DNA of 64,000 nucleotides from Acidobacteriota bacterium (GCA_016700175.1 CP065003.1:4412001-4476000); one strand, 5' to 3'. Shown: positions 25,098 to 33,710, counted from the first letter of the stretch. Notes: generated from the sequence alone by a model not told the origin. Program-made: numbers and translations.

Positions 25098-26281
25098 GCG
25101 GGCGATTCGTCGGGCGAAGGCTCTTCCGCCGCGGGGAAGTCTTCCGGATGTTCGCTGAGGTGAATCTCCTGAAGCTCGTGCATCAGCTCGCCTTTTTCCG
25201 AGAGAAGTATGGCGATCGGCCTTGTGTTCGGAAACTGCGCGAGAATGATCATCATTACCACCGTGATCGGTACGCACAGGATCATTCCGGCGACACCCCA
25301 GATAACTCCCCAGACCGTCAGCGCGATTATCACCACAAGCGAGCTTATGTTCAGCTGGCTGCCCATCATCTTCGGCTCGATGAAGTTGCCGACGATGACC
25401 TGCACCGTTCCGACCCCGACAAGGATCACGAAGAAAGGTCCGAGCGTGTCGAACTGAAGAACCGCCACAAGCGCGGGGAAGATAGTCGCGACCAGCGAAC
25501 CGATGTTCGGGATGAAGTTCAGAAGAAATATCAGGAACGCCCAGAAGATCGCGAAGTCGAGTCCGACCGCAAGCATTATCAGATAGCTCGCCACCGCTGT
25601 CAGCACACTCACGCTGAGCTTGACCGTGAAATACGCGTGGATCGATTCGTTGATCCTTTCCATCACGTCCCGGAACTGCGAAAGCCTGTTGGAATCTGGA
25701 AAAAGAGCCTGAACTTTTTTCGGGAAGAACGATTGTTCCAGAAGAAGGAAGATCACGTAGATCACGATAAGGAAGCCGTTCGCGGCGAACCCGGACAAAG
25801 TGCTGATGACGCCAGTCAGTACCGCGGTCAAAGCGGCGCCCGAATCCGGCCCCGAAAAATACTCGCCGACGCGTGCCTCGACCTCGCCTTTTGCGAGCCC
25901 AAACCTCGCGGACACCATCTCGAGCGGAGGTTCGACGATCCGCACGTACAGCTGGCCTATGTTCTCCTGGTACCTCGGGATCGCGGTCGTCATTTCCCGA
26001 GCGTTTTCTGCTATAAGGCCGCCGATGACGATCAGAACGAAAGTGATTATCAGCGCCGAGAGCGACAGGCGCGCCCAATTCGGAAGGTATCGGCCAATGA
26101 GCCGAAATTCGCCGAGACGATCGGCGAGAGTGTTGATGATGTACCAGACGAGAACCGCGATCACGAACGGGATCAGAAGGCCTTTCGCGACGATCAGCAG
26201 AGCGATGACCGCGGCGAGGATCACGCAGACCGAGGCCACTTTCAGAGGTGTCAGTTCGTAGATTTCCCGTTTAGGGGTCAT
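25094..26281 (-). CDS. AI-2E family transporter (PerM/TqsA-like)
   Basis: 395 aa with about eight hydrophobic segments. The family's characteristic C-terminal half is seen as FLLNFIPNIGSLVATIFPALVAVLQF and FIEPKMMGSQLNISSLVVIIALTVWGVIWGVAGMILCVPITVVMMIIL. Members export autoinducer-2, ions or unknown solutes; no specific substrate can be claimed. Its start overlaps the copper protein stop by 4 bp (ATGA) and its stop overlaps the amidohydrolase stop (CTAG). The final ~20 residues are acidic and Pro-rich. Confidence 0.88.
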   Translation of the reverse strand: MTPKREIYELTPLKVASVCVILAAVIALLIVAKGLLIPFVIAVLVWYIINTLADRLGEFRLIGRYLPNWARLSLSALIITFVLIVIGGLIAENAREMTTAIPRYQENIGQLYVRIVEPPLEMVSARFGLAKGEVEARVGEYFSGPDSGAALTAVLTGVISTLSGFAANGFLIVIYVIFLLLEQSFFPKKVQALFPDSNRLSQFRDVMERINESIHAYFTVKLSVSVLTAVASYLIMLAVGLDFAIFWAFLIFLLNFIPNIGSLVATIFPALVAVLQFDTLGPFFVILVGVGTVQVIVGNFIEPKMMGSQLNISSLVVIIALTVWGVIWGVAGMILCVPITVVMMIILAQFPNTRPIAILLSEKGELMHELQEIHLSEHPEDFPAAEEPSPDESPA

Positions 26282-27195
26282 TTGAGCGAGGCCTTCAGTT
26301 CATCGAGCAGCTCAGACTTCTTCCAGTCTCCGCCGGAGAATACTTTCCGGACAGTTCCTTCCGGCCCGATCGCGACGGTTCGGAGAGAATGATTGAAATG
26401 CGTTTTGTTCTTTTCGTCAACCTCGTACCGAAGTCCGAAGAAATCGGCGATCTTCCGGATCTTTTCGTCCTCGCCAACCGCGAGCTTCCAGATCTTGAAA
26501 TCCGAAGCCCTGGACTCCTTGCCCAGATAACCCAGGCCGTAAGCGCGGAGTTTCTCGGGCGTGTCCTTGGCGGGGTCGAAAGAGATCGAAAGAAGCCGGA
26601 CCTTGTTCGAGAGTTCGGGATCATCGGCGATCTGGTTCGCGAGATCCGAGAAATTCTTCGACATAAGGATACAATATTCGGGAAGCGGGCACGCGGTGTA
26701 AATGAAAGTGATCGCCCACGCCTTTCCTTCGAAGTCCTTCGGAGTCAAAGTGTTCCCGTCCTGGTCGGTCAACGAAAAGTCGATCACCTTCTTTCCCTCG
26801 ACGGCGACATCTTCCTTCGGCGGCTCGGGGCCTGCGGTTGTGGGGGCGTCAACTATGCTGGGGTTCTCAAGCCAGTACTTGCCCTTCTCATTGTCCACGA
26901 CCATTACGGCTGTCACTTGCGAGCCTTCTTTTAGAGCGTCCCAGACCCATTCGTCCTTGAACCGGAACTTCATCGTCATCGGCTCCATGAACCCCGGGAT
27001 CTCTTCGTGCGCGATCATCGCGGTCTTCTCTTCAAGGTTGACCGACTCGACGACGCCTTTGAGTTCATAACGTTTCGCGTTGGGACCGGCGGTGAATTCA
27101 TCGTCGGCCGAATCGCCCGATGTGCAGTGGATGGAAAGGACCGCGGCGGCCGCGATCAGGATACAAGCGACGATCTTGTTTCGAATGATTTTCAC
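26278..27195 (-). CDS. copper chaperone with CusF-like and Sco1/SenC domains
   Basis: About 305 aa, starting at GTG 27195, where a lipoprotein-like leader begins (KIIRNKIVACILIAAAAVLSIHC); an upstream ATG at 27303 adds unrelated residues. Residues about 45-115 form a CusF-like copper domain (KGVVESVNLEEKTAMIAHEEIPGFMEPMTMKF, with the Met-rich binding strand). The rest is a Sco/thioredoxin-fold domain with CPLPEYC as the metal-binding cysteine pair (C-x5-C rather than the usual C-x3-C) and the conserved histidine in FNHSLRTVAIGPEG. It likely delivers copper to cytochrome c oxidase or senses redox state in the periplasm. The lipobox has His at -1, unusual but not disqualifying. Confidence 0.85.
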   Translation of the reverse strand: MKIIRNKIVACILIAAAAVLSIHCTSGDSADDEFTAGPNAKRYELKGVVESVNLEEKTAMIAHEEIPGFMEPMTMKFRFKDEWVWDALKEGSQVTAVMVVDNEKGKYWLENPSIVDAPTTAGPEPPKEDVAVEGKKVIDFSLTDQDGNTLTPKDFEGKAWAITFIYTACPLPEYCILMSKNFSDLANQIADDPELSNKVRLLSISFDPAKDTPEKLRAYGLGYLGKESRASDFKIWKLAVGEDEKIRKIADFFGLRYEVDEKNKTHFNHSLRTVAIGPEGTVRKVFSGGDWKKSELLDELKASLK

Positions 27196-27333
27196 TGTTC
27201 TTGCTGTTCTTCTTTGCGGAAACTGGCGGATCCGGGGCAAGCTTCCAGGATTGTGTCTACTTAAATCGGTCAAGAGGACTCTCGCAAAGCCGCCAAGCCG
27301 CAAAGTTCCGCAAAGCTATTACCCTAAGAAATA

Positions 27334-27868
27334 AACCACAAAGGTCATGAAGTTTCGCGCAGAGGTCACGGAGTCTCTCTGTGCACTTTGTGTCAACCTC
27401 CGTGCTCTGTGGTAAAACCCATATCTGAATCTTCAACCGATCGACGGACCAACTCCCGCAAGGCTACGAAATAAAGCGCCAACCGCAAAGGTCACGAAGT
27501 TTCGCGCAGAGGTCACGGAGTCTCTCTGTGCACTTTGTGTAAACCTCCGTGCTCTCTGTGGTAAAACCCATCTTGAGTTCTCACCTGATCGACGAACCAG
27601 GTCCAGCGAGGCCATGGAAAAAAGCGCCAACCGCAAAGGTCACAAAGTTTCGCACAGAGGTCACGGAGTCACTTTGTGCTCTCTGTGAATACCTCCGTGC
27701 TCTCGGTGGTAAAACCCATCTTGAGTTCTCACCTGATCGACGAACGAGGTCCAGCGAGGCTATGGAAAAAAGCGCCAACCGCAAAGGTCACGAAGTTTCG
27801 CGCAGAGGTCACGGAGTCACTTTGTGCTCTCTGTGAATACCTCCGTGCTCTCTGTGGTAAAACCCTAC
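27334..27868. repeat. four tandem ~148-bp repeat units
   Basis: Units begin at 27334, 27481, 27629 and 27777 (the last one partial), with starts 147-148 bp apart. Each runs aaccgcaaaggtcacgaagt, ttcgcgcagaggtcacggag, then 'cctccgtgctctctgtggta', then a tail with acctgatcgacgaa. The same cgcaaag and ccgtg..ctctgtgg modules occur in the 3.6-4.5-kb spacer and inside the oligopeptide operon. Short frames run through both strands but share no protein similarity and change phase between units, so they are not genes. The spacer 27196-27333 holds a truncated lead-in copy. Confidence 0.92.
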
Positions 27869-27964
27869 TTTAGGATCTCGATAGCTATATCGAACTATTC
27901 ACACCAGGCCTTCACCACGCAACACCTCAATTCTGCCGAACCGGACGCCCGCGCGCAAACGGTC

Positions 27965-30349
27965 CTATCGTCCGATTTCCTCCAGGTTCTCGTCGTAAAG
28001 CATCCTGTAGATCCTGTAATTGTTCATCACCTTCGCGACGTAGTCCCTTGTCTGACTGAACCTGATCTCCGGAATGTACCTCGCAGGTTCGGAAGAACCC
28101 GCGCGACTATACCAGCGGACCATGCGGTCCTCACCGGCGTTATAGCTCGCCGCGACCGCCGCCGGCTGGTTCGGGAAGTCCCGGAACAGCTTCGCCAGGT
28201 ACCGCGAGCCGATCCGGACCGCACCGGCAGGGTCGTAGAGGTCGTCCTGTGTGAAGTCCCTTATGCCAATCTCTTCGGCCATCTTCGACCCAGTCGAAGG
28301 TATGAACTGCATCAGCCCTCTCGCCGCCGCCGAAGATTTGACGCCGGGATCGAACCTGGATTCCTGCCGCATTATCGAAAGCACGAAACTCGGATCGATG
28401 CCTTCAGCCCTCGAGTACTTCAACACTTCGTGCTTGAACGGGACGGGATAGAGAAGCCTGAGTTCGCCCTCGGGCATCGCTTCTGCGACGAAATTTGCCG
28501 GCATCTCCCGCCAGCGGCTTTCGGCAAGCGCCACGGAGCGGGTCACGAGCCCGCCCCTTCGGTAAAGCTCGGCAAGCGTCTCCGCTTCTTCGTCGGCCGA
28601 CCCATCATCGAGGAGATGCAGTTCGTATTCGACCGAGCCTTCGTCGTAAAGGCCGAGGAATAGAAGCTCGTCGGCAAGATCCTCGTGCCCCGGACTTCCG
28701 ATCGCGGCAGGCCTCTGCCGGATCTCCTTTCTTCCCGGGATTTTCACTTGCGGTGCTTCGGGAGCCTCGAATTCGTCGATCCGTGAATACGCTTCCTTCA
28801 GTCTGTTCAGCGCCGGTCCAAGGGATTCTTCATCGGAGGCGAGCTGAAAGGCCGCCTCGGCAGCTTCCACAAGCGATTCCGGCGAACCATCTTTCGGTAC
28901 CGCGAAGGAAGCGAGCCTGGCCTTCAGGCCCTTGTCGGAGACTTTCGAGATCGAGCGAAGCCTCTCAGTCGCGAGAGAGCCATAGAAGCTTCTGAACCCG
29001 TAACGGATCCCAAGGTACGCTTCCGCCGCCTCCGGCCTTCGTCCAAGCTTTTCAAGCACATAGCCCTTAAGGAAGTCCTCTTCGCCCGCGACGTCCGTCC
29101 CGAAGCCCATCGATTCAAGTGTCTTCAGATCGGTGAGCGCACTGTTCCAGTCCTCCTGCGCGATGTGCGTCCTCGCTCTCGCGAAAAGGGCGGCCGCTTT
29201 TTCTTCGCCGGAAGGGAAGCGCGCGACCATCTCGTCCGCCGTTTTAAGCGCAAGGACGGAATCGGCGTTGTCGCGGTGAATGTCTATCAGGTTCAGGTAG
29301 GCGTCGGCGGTCCTCTGAGAATCCGTGTTTTGCTCAATAAACCGCCGGAACCGGGTGACCGATTCCTTCGGCTTTCCGAGCGCTGCGTACGCGTTCGCCG
29401 CCTGGTAAAGCGCCTGATCCGCCTGCTCGCTTTCCGGGAACTGTTCCAGCACCCTTTCGAACCACTCGATCGCGTGCTGGTAATCACGCTCCTGAGCGAA
29501 TCCACGCCCGATCTGGTATGCGCTCTCCGGCGCCCTCGGATCCCCTGGAAACCTTTCGACAAGAGCCCTGAAATGAAGTCTTGCGAGCCGGAACCGCCGG
29601 TTATGCTGAAAGACGTTCGCCCGTTCGAAATGCTCTTCCGTGGCAAGATCCAGCACCCGGCTTCCGAATTCTTCCTCGTCGACCGCGAGAAGGTCGAGCC
29701 CTTCGACCGCCGCGAGCGCGAGATCGTCAGGCTGCGCGGGATCAGGCGTGGTTTTGAGAACGCGTTTGAACGATTCGGAAGCCGTCCGGGCATCGCCGGA
29801 CAGCCTCGCCGCTTTTCCGATCAGGACCAGATCCTCGCGCGAAGGGTCGCTCTCAGATCCGTGCCATCTGTTTCGTACCGAATGTATAGCCAAATCGTGA
29901 TTGCCGCTTTCGAACCAGCTTCGCGCAAGCCTCTCGCCGGAAGCATATGACGGCGCCGACTCCGTGCTGAGCGAAAGCGCGTCGAGAAGGAAGAGCCTCT
30001 CTGCGGGCAGGTTCCCTGACCGGCGCATAAGCTTCGAAAGTCTCCAAAGCGCGTAGACCTCGAGCGCCGAACCTTCGTCGGCGGCATCCAGGTATCTTCT
30101 TGCGGCGGTGCCCGCGTCTCCCATCCGCTCGAACAGGCGCCCGGCAAGATACGGATAGTTGTTTGCGGAAAAGATCTGTCCTTGGTCCTGTGCTTCGATC
30201 ACTTCCAGCACTTCGATCGCCGACCGGTGATTACCGGCCTCTATCCGCGAGACAAGATCCTTGTGGTGATCCGCGATGCTGACCGAAAAAGCCGGAGCGA
30301 AGAGCGACGCGAGCAGCAGGACAAGCAGAGGTGTTCGTGTATGTGGCAT
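27965..30349 (-). CDS. soluble lytic murein transglycosylase, Slt70-like with TPR/helical region
   Basis: 794 aa. Signal peptide at the start (TPLLVLLLASLFAPAFSVSIADHH). A long alpha-helical superhelix of TPR-like repeats covers about residues 30-600 (for example RLHFRALVERFPGDPRAPESAYQIGRGFAQ). The C-terminal SLT domain contains the catalytic Glu in VLSIMRQESRFDPGVKSSAAARGLMQFIPSTG, and AVAASYNAGEDRMVRWY. This is the Slt70 arrangement, in which a ring-shaped helical domain feeds glycan strands to the catalytic domain. It is divergently transcribed from folD; a symmetrical ATTATAAT in the intergenic region could supply a -10 for both. Confidence 0.92.
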   Translation of the reverse strand: MPHTRTPLLVLLLASLFAPAFSVSIADHHKDLVSRIEAGNHRSAIEVLEVIEAQDQGQIFSANNYPYLAGRLFERMGDAGTAARRYLDAADEGSALEVYALWRLSKLMRRSGNLPAERLFLLDALSLSTESAPSYASGERLARSWFESGNHDLAIHSVRNRWHGSESDPSREDLVLIGKAARLSGDARTASESFKRVLKTTPDPAQPDDLALAAVEGLDLLAVDEEEFGSRVLDLATEEHFERANVFQHNRRFRLARLHFRALVERFPGDPRAPESAYQIGRGFAQERDYQHAIEWFERVLEQFPESEQADQALYQAANAYAALGKPKESVTRFRRFIEQNTDSQRTADAYLNLIDIHRDNADSVLALKTADEMVARFPSGEEKAAALFARARTHIAQEDWNSALTDLKTLESMGFGTDVAGEEDFLKGYVLEKLGRRPEAAEAYLGIRYGFRSFYGSLATERLRSISKVSDKGLKARLASFAVPKDGSPESLVEAAEAAFQLASDEESLGPALNRLKEAYSRIDEFEAPEAPQVKIPGRKEIRQRPAAIGSPGHEDLADELLFLGLYDEGSVEYELHLLDDGSADEEAETLAELYRRGGLVTRSVALAESRWREMPANFVAEAMPEGELRLLYPVPFKHEVLKYSRAEGIDPSFVLSIMRQESRFDPGVKSSAAARGLMQFIPSTGSKMAEEIGIRDFTQDDLYDPAGAVRIGSRYLAKLFRDFPNQPAAVAASYNAGEDRMVRWYSRAGSSEPARYIPEIRFSQTRDYVAKVMNNYRIYRMLYDENLEEIGR

Positions 30350-30477
30350 AAGGCGACCGAACCATTATAATGGTGTCCGGAAGGATAATCCCCCCATCGA
30401 TCAACGGTTTCGCACGGATCGAAGCTTCCGGTGAAACTCATTTCACGGCCGGGCTGGGTCCCGGCAACAGCATAAGT

Positions 30478-31422
30478 ATGAACACAGAGATGAAAACGGC
30501 CGGCGCCGAACTCCTTAGCGGAAAGGAGTTCGCGGCGGCGATCAAGGACGATGTCGCTGCGGAGGTTGCTGAACTGAAGAAGGAAGGGATCGAGCCCTGC
30601 CTTGTCGTTGTGCGCGTCGGCGAGGACCCGGCGTCGGAAGTTTACGTAAAGAGCAAGGTAAAGACCGCCGAAGAGCTCGGTATTGTTTCGGAACACAGGC
30701 ACCTTCCGGAGGACATAGAGCACGAAGATCTCCTGGCGGTGGTGAAGGAGCTTAACGCGAGAGACGATGTGGACGGCATACTCGTCCAGCTTCCGCTTCC
30801 CAAGCACATCGACGAAAAGGAGATCCTCGAAACAATCGACCCCGATAAGGATGTCGACGGGTTTCACCCGATGAACGCCGGAAGGCTCGCGCAGGGCCAC
30901 GAGGCGCTTGTGCCGTGTACGCCGGCGGGGATCATCGACATGCTGAAGCGCAAGGGGATCGAGATGAAGGGTGCCAACGCGGTAGTTGTCGGACGCAGCA
31001 ACATCGTCGGCAAGCCTATGGCCCTGCTTCTTCTCCAGGAGCACGCGACGGTCACGATCTGCCACTCGCGAACGCGGGACCTGGCCGATGTGTGCAGCCG
31101 AGCTGACATTCTTGTCGCGGCGGTCGGCGTAACGGGCATCATCCGCGAAGAGCACATCAAGCCCGGCGCGACGGTGGTCGACGTCGGGATGAACTCGATC
31201 GACGATGCCGAAAAGGCGAGGGACTTCTTCGGCGAGGACGAGCTTGAGAAGCGTTTGAACACGATCGAAAAGCGCGGATCCACGCTGGTCGGCGATGTGA
31301 ACGCGAAAGCCGCGAAGGCGAAGGCCCGCTATTTCACGCCTGTTCCCGGAGGCGTCGGCCTCCTGACGGTCGCAATGCTGATGAAGAACACTGTGAAGGC
31401 GGCGAGACTGCGGAGGCAGTGA
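30478..31422 (+). CDS. folD: FolD, methylenetetrahydrofolate dehydrogenase/cyclohydrolase
   Basis: About 314 aa, slightly longer than the usual 280-300 because of an insert near SIDDAEKARDFFGEDELEKRLNTIEKR. Conserved blocks: YVKSKVKTAEELGI (catalytic Lys region), DGILVQLPLPKHID, GRSNIVGKPMALLL, and TPVPGGVGLLTVAMLMKNT. It interconverts methylene-, methenyl- and formyl-tetrahydrofolate using NADP. I chose ATG 30478 (MNTEMKTAGAELLSG); ATG 30490 is equally acceptable. An upstream in-frame start at 30370 overlaps the putative -10 element and is unlikely. Confidence 0.95.
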   Translation: MNTEMKTAGAELLSGKEFAAAIKDDVAAEVAELKKEGIEPCLVVVRVGEDPASEVYVKSKVKTAEELGIVSEHRHLPEDIEHEDLLAVVKELNARDDVDGILVQLPLPKHIDEKEILETIDPDKDVDGFHPMNAGRLAQGHEALVPCTPAGIIDMLKRKGIEMKGANAVVVGRSNIVGKPMALLLLQEHATVTICHSRTRDLADVCSRADILVAAVGVTGIIREEHIKPGATVVDVGMNSIDDAEKARDFFGEDELEKRLNTIEKRGSTLVGDVNAKAAKAKARYFTPVPGGVGLLTVAMLMKNTVKAARLRRQ

Positions 31423-31590
31423 GCAGTGAGCCGTTTAGCCGGGGAATACTGAGAGGTGAGCCGTTTAGCCTCGGCACTTGCGCCGAGGAGTACTGAGCCA
31501 GCGATGAGCGAAGCGAACCGGCGATGATCTGTGAGCTGCGATCGGACCGTGTCCGAAGCCCGACCGTCAGGGAGGGCTAAGATCTGATGC
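31423..31590. repeat. dispersed repeats downstream of folD, including an inverted copy of the 54-bp array unit
   Basis: Two 'gtgagccgtttagcc' motifs match the edge of the 5.5-kb repeat field. A hairpin (ctcggc-acttgc-gccgag) lies near 31475. The stretch at about 31546-31579 (ccgtgtccgaagcccgaccg, then tcagggagggcta) reads as a diverged reverse complement of the tandem-array unit, with the conserved edges and the agccc/gggct core kept. Confidence 0.75.
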
Positions 31591-31603
31591 TGAGAAAAAT
31601 GGA

Positions 31604-31870
31604 TTGAGAGATTTGAATTTGGGAGTGACGACCGGAGAGCTTAACGAGGAAGTGGGTAGGCTTATCGATGCTTGGTGTGATCGCAGGGCACTGAGTTCAT
31701 TGCGCTGGATCCTCCCGAGTTAGCCTTGCAACGGGCTGACTGATGATCTCTACGAATTGAAGTCGGCCCTGGAGAACGTCAGGGCTTTCGGACGGGATGA
31801 GCATACTGAATATGAAAAGCTCGTGGCGTCGCGGTTGATATTTCTACTAGACCAAGCAATTTCAGATTGA
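31604..31870 (+). pseudogene. small protein gene interrupted by an in-frame TAG
   Basis: One reading frame encodes a compact protein in two halves. The first runs GVTTGELNEEVGRLIDAWCD, RRALSSLRWILPS, then TAG (31721-31723). The second runs PCNGLTDDLYELKSALENVR and continues to the TGA at 31868. The frame is maintained across the stop and both halves look like one helical domain. From memory of similar small proteins, the position after ILPS is usually an aromatic residue followed by a loop and NGLTD, so TAG most simply replaces a Tyr codon by one base. The start is unclear (TTG 31604 or GTG 31625). Most likely a recently broken gene; a sequencing error is possible. Confidence 0.65.
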
Positions 31871-31928
31871 CCCCTTCTATCATTTGGTAGTGAACAGTGC
31901 ACTTTTTGCTGTACGTGAATCATTACTC

Positions 31929-31950
31929 GTTTAGCGGCGGGCTTGCCCGC
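31929..31950 (+). repeat. left arm of a perfect 22-bp inverted repeat
   Basis: GTTTAGCGGCGGGCTTGCC followed by CGC. It is an exact reverse complement of 32727-32748. Each arm also contains its own small hairpin (gcgggc-tt-gcccgc). The two arms bracket about 780 bp holding the lower-GC gene at 31989. Confidence 0.88.
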
Positions 31951-31988
31951 TTCGGGCCAGGGAATTAGTCACGATCTGAGGATCGCTA

Positions 31989-32429
31989 ATGGAATCTTCC
32001 TTCAGACTTGGCAGGCCAGACGCATTCATTTCATTTCGCTTTCTTGCTGAGGAGTCAAATGCAGAAAGCTATTCTGAAGATTTCTGCTTTTACTTTTCAG
32101 TCAAAGTTGGCCCCTTCTCATGTTCTGATTTGAAGATCTGGATAGATGCGGAATCGTTGCGATCTTTCTTGGTTCAGATCGAAAAGAATGATGTTTCCGC
32201 GAAGGCTCGACTCGAATTGAATGCAATGAGTCCTGAGGATTTCAAGTTGAAAATGGAGTCTTCAGATTCGCTTGGACATTACGCAGTGGATGTATTGTGT
32301 AGAAGGTGGATCTATGTCGGGGACGCCCATCATCATTGCTCGATCAATGTCGGGTTTGGTGTAGACCAAACAGATTTGGCTCGTCTTGCTAGCTATTTTC
32401 GGGGACTGTCTTGCAAGGCTGAACCTTAA
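31989..32429 (+). CDS. orphan protein, possibly WapI-type immunity protein
   Basis: 146 aa with visibly lower GC and AT-rich codons compared with neighbours. No signal peptide or membrane segment. The pattern of a beta-rich body with SFLVQIEKNDVSAKARLELN, a charged strand (EDFKLKMESSD) and a C-terminal VGFGVDQTDLARLASYFRGL recalls WapI-type immunity proteins, where a 'DQT.L' strand-helix ends the domain. No toxin gene is adjacent, so the role is speculative. The gene lies between 22-bp inverted repeats and next to a broken gene, consistent with recent acquisition. Confidence 0.65.
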   Translation: MESSFRLGRPDAFISFRFLAEESNAESYSEDFCFYFSVKVGPFSCSDLKIWIDAESLRSFLVQIEKNDVSAKARLELNAMSPEDFKLKMESSDSLGHYAVDVLCRRWIYVGDAHHHCSINVGFGVDQTDLARLASYFRGLSCKAEP

Positions 32430-32780
32430 AAAATGACTAAGGTAGCCCGTGCTAGCGCCTAGACTTCGACATTCTTTTCAGTTGGCAATGATCATGTTGC
32501 AGTCAGCAATGCTCCGTGTCCTTTGTGAAAGACTTTGTGCACTTTGTGGTAGACCTTCTCTAAAACACTTGAGTGACGACAGTGAATTAACCACAGAGTG
32601 CACAAAGGTTTTCACAAAGATGCACGAAGGAAGAGGAAGAAGTGGAAACCGATCATTGGGAATTGATTAAAGAACGGTAGCCTGCGCTGACGTTTGGGCT
32701 TCCGATACGGCAGTGCTTATTTATGAGCGGGCAAGCCCGCCGCTAAACGGGCGGGTACGAGTCCCGCCCCTACTTGAAAC
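32430..32780. other. spacer with degenerate dispersed repeats
   Basis: No gene seen. It contains two isolated, diverged relatives of the 54-bp array unit (about 32450-32470 and 32675-32710: ggtagcctgcgctgacgttt, gggcttccgatacgg). A ctttgtg/ccacagag-type element pair lies in inverted arrangement at about 32520-32630. The right arm of the 22-bp inverted repeat and a further palindrome (cgggcgggtacgagtcccgc) lie just before the next start. Confidence 0.75.
32727..32748 (-). repeat. right arm of the perfect 22-bp inverted repeat
   Basis: GCGGGCAAGCCCGCCGCTAA followed by AC, the exact reverse complement of 31929-31950. No obvious target-site duplication flanks the pair. Confidence 0.88.
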
Positions 32781-33080
32781 ATGAACTTCCGAGAATACCA
32801 ATCCGCGGCCGCAATGACGGCCCTTTACCCCAAAAGGCTGGACAATCTCGAATACCCGACGCTAGGGCTAGCCGGCGAAGCCGGCGAGGTGGCCAACATC
32901 GTCAAGAAGATCCAGCGCGATCACGGCGGCGAGATCAGCGACGAGATACGCGCGAAACTCAAGGACGAGCTCGGAGACGTGCTCTGGTACATTTCCGCCT
33001 GCGCGGACGAGCTCGGGCTGACGCTCGAGGAGATCGCCGAATTCAACGTCGGAAAGCTTGCTAAACGCCACGGAGCCTAG
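32781..33080 (+). CDS. MazG-like nucleotide pyrophosphohydrolase family protein
   Basis: 99 aa, all-alpha NTP-PPase. The metal-binding E-x2-E ... E-x2-D signature is visible: GLAGEAGEVANIVKK (EAGE) and LKDELGDVLWYISACADELGL (ELGD). Such single-domain proteins hydrolyse non-canonical or excess nucleoside triphosphates. The start codon follows a dispersed palindrome and no clear Shine-Dalgarno is seen. coaE follows 21 bp downstream, so the two are probably co-transcribed. Confidence 0.88.
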   Translation: MNFREYQSAAAMTALYPKRLDNLEYPTLGLAGEAGEVANIVKKIQRDHGGEISDEIRAKLKDELGDVLWYISACADELGLTLEEIAEFNVGKLAKRHGA

Positions 33081-33101
33081 CCCTGAATCCGGATTCCTGA
33101 A

Positions 33102-33710
33102 ATGCTGAAAGTCGGTCTGACAGGTTCGATCGCGGTAGGAAAGACACACGTCTGTTCCGTTCTCGCTGCGAACGGCTGCCGTGTCCTCGACGCGGACCGC
33201 GTCGCACGCGACGTCGTCGAGCCGGGCGAAGAGGGCCTTCGAAGGATAGTCGAGCATTTCGGAGAAGAGGTGCTTGATCCGAAAGGCGGGCTCGACCGCG
33301 CAAAGCTCGGCTCGATAGTGTTCCGCGACCCTGCCAAACGACAACTGCTCAATTCGCTGCTGCATCCTCTTGTCATCGATGCACAGGACAAATGGCTGAG
33401 GAAGGCCGAAAAGGCCGACCCGAACGGCATCGCGGTCGTCGACGCCGCGTTGATGATAGAATCCGGGGGCTACAAACGCTTCGATAAACTGATTGTTGTG
33501 TGGTGTGAGCCTGAGATACAATTGCGGAGACTTATGGACCGCAACGGGCTCACCGAAGAGGAAGCGAGGGCCCGGATCGGATCGCAGATGTCGCAAGAGG
33601 AGAAAAAGTCTTATTCGGACTATCTGATCGATACGTCAGGAAGCTACGAAAATACAAAGCAAAGGACCCTTGAGGTCCTTTCGTGTCTGAGAGCGGAAAT
33701 CGGGAATTGA
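33102..33710 (+). CDS. coaE: dephospho-CoA kinase
   Basis: 202 aa. P-loop GSIAVGKT at residues 8-15 (MLKVGLTGSIAVGKTHV), substrate region LDADRVARDVVEPG near 29, LLHPLVID near 87, and the lid/second conserved Arg region RRLMDRNGLTEEEARARIGSQM near 141. It performs the last step of coenzyme A synthesis. Its TGA overlaps the ATG of the first peptide-binding protein by 1 bp (TGATG), so this housekeeping gene is translationally coupled to the transport operon, an unusual pairing. Confidence 0.93.
   Translation: MLKVGLTGSIAVGKTHVCSVLAANGCRVLDADRVARDVVEPGEEGLRRIVEHFGEEVLDPKGGLDRAKLGSIVFRDPAKRQLLNSLLHPLVIDAQDKWLRKAEKADPNGIAVVDAALMIESGGYKRFDKLIVVWCEPEIQLRRLMDRNGLTEEEARARIGSQMSQEEKKSYSDYLIDTSGSYENTKQRTLEVLSCLRAEIGN

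Noticed and set aside
23700..26078. 792-codon open frame on the minus strand
   Set aside because: It runs antisense to the amidohydrolase and through the transporter in a different frame, with Arg/Gly/Pro-rich low-complexity composition typical of a high-GC shadow frame and no recognisable domain.
24464..26392. 642-codon open frame on the plus strand
   Set aside because: Antisense to the AI-2E transporter and out of frame with the amidohydrolase. It shows no family motif and is full of Arg/His/Asp, so it is a shadow.
27549..27873. short plus- and minus-strand frames in the tandem repeat region
   Set aside because: They repeat with the 148-bp units, change phase from unit to unit and have no protein-like composition.
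32449..32670. 73-codon plus-strand frame
   Set aside because: It lies almost entirely in degenerate 'ctttgtg/ccacagag' repeats and has no ribosome binding site.
31929..32748. complete insertion sequence
   Set aside because: The 22-bp arms are perfect, but there is no transposase and no target duplication, so only a bracketed cassette is claimed.
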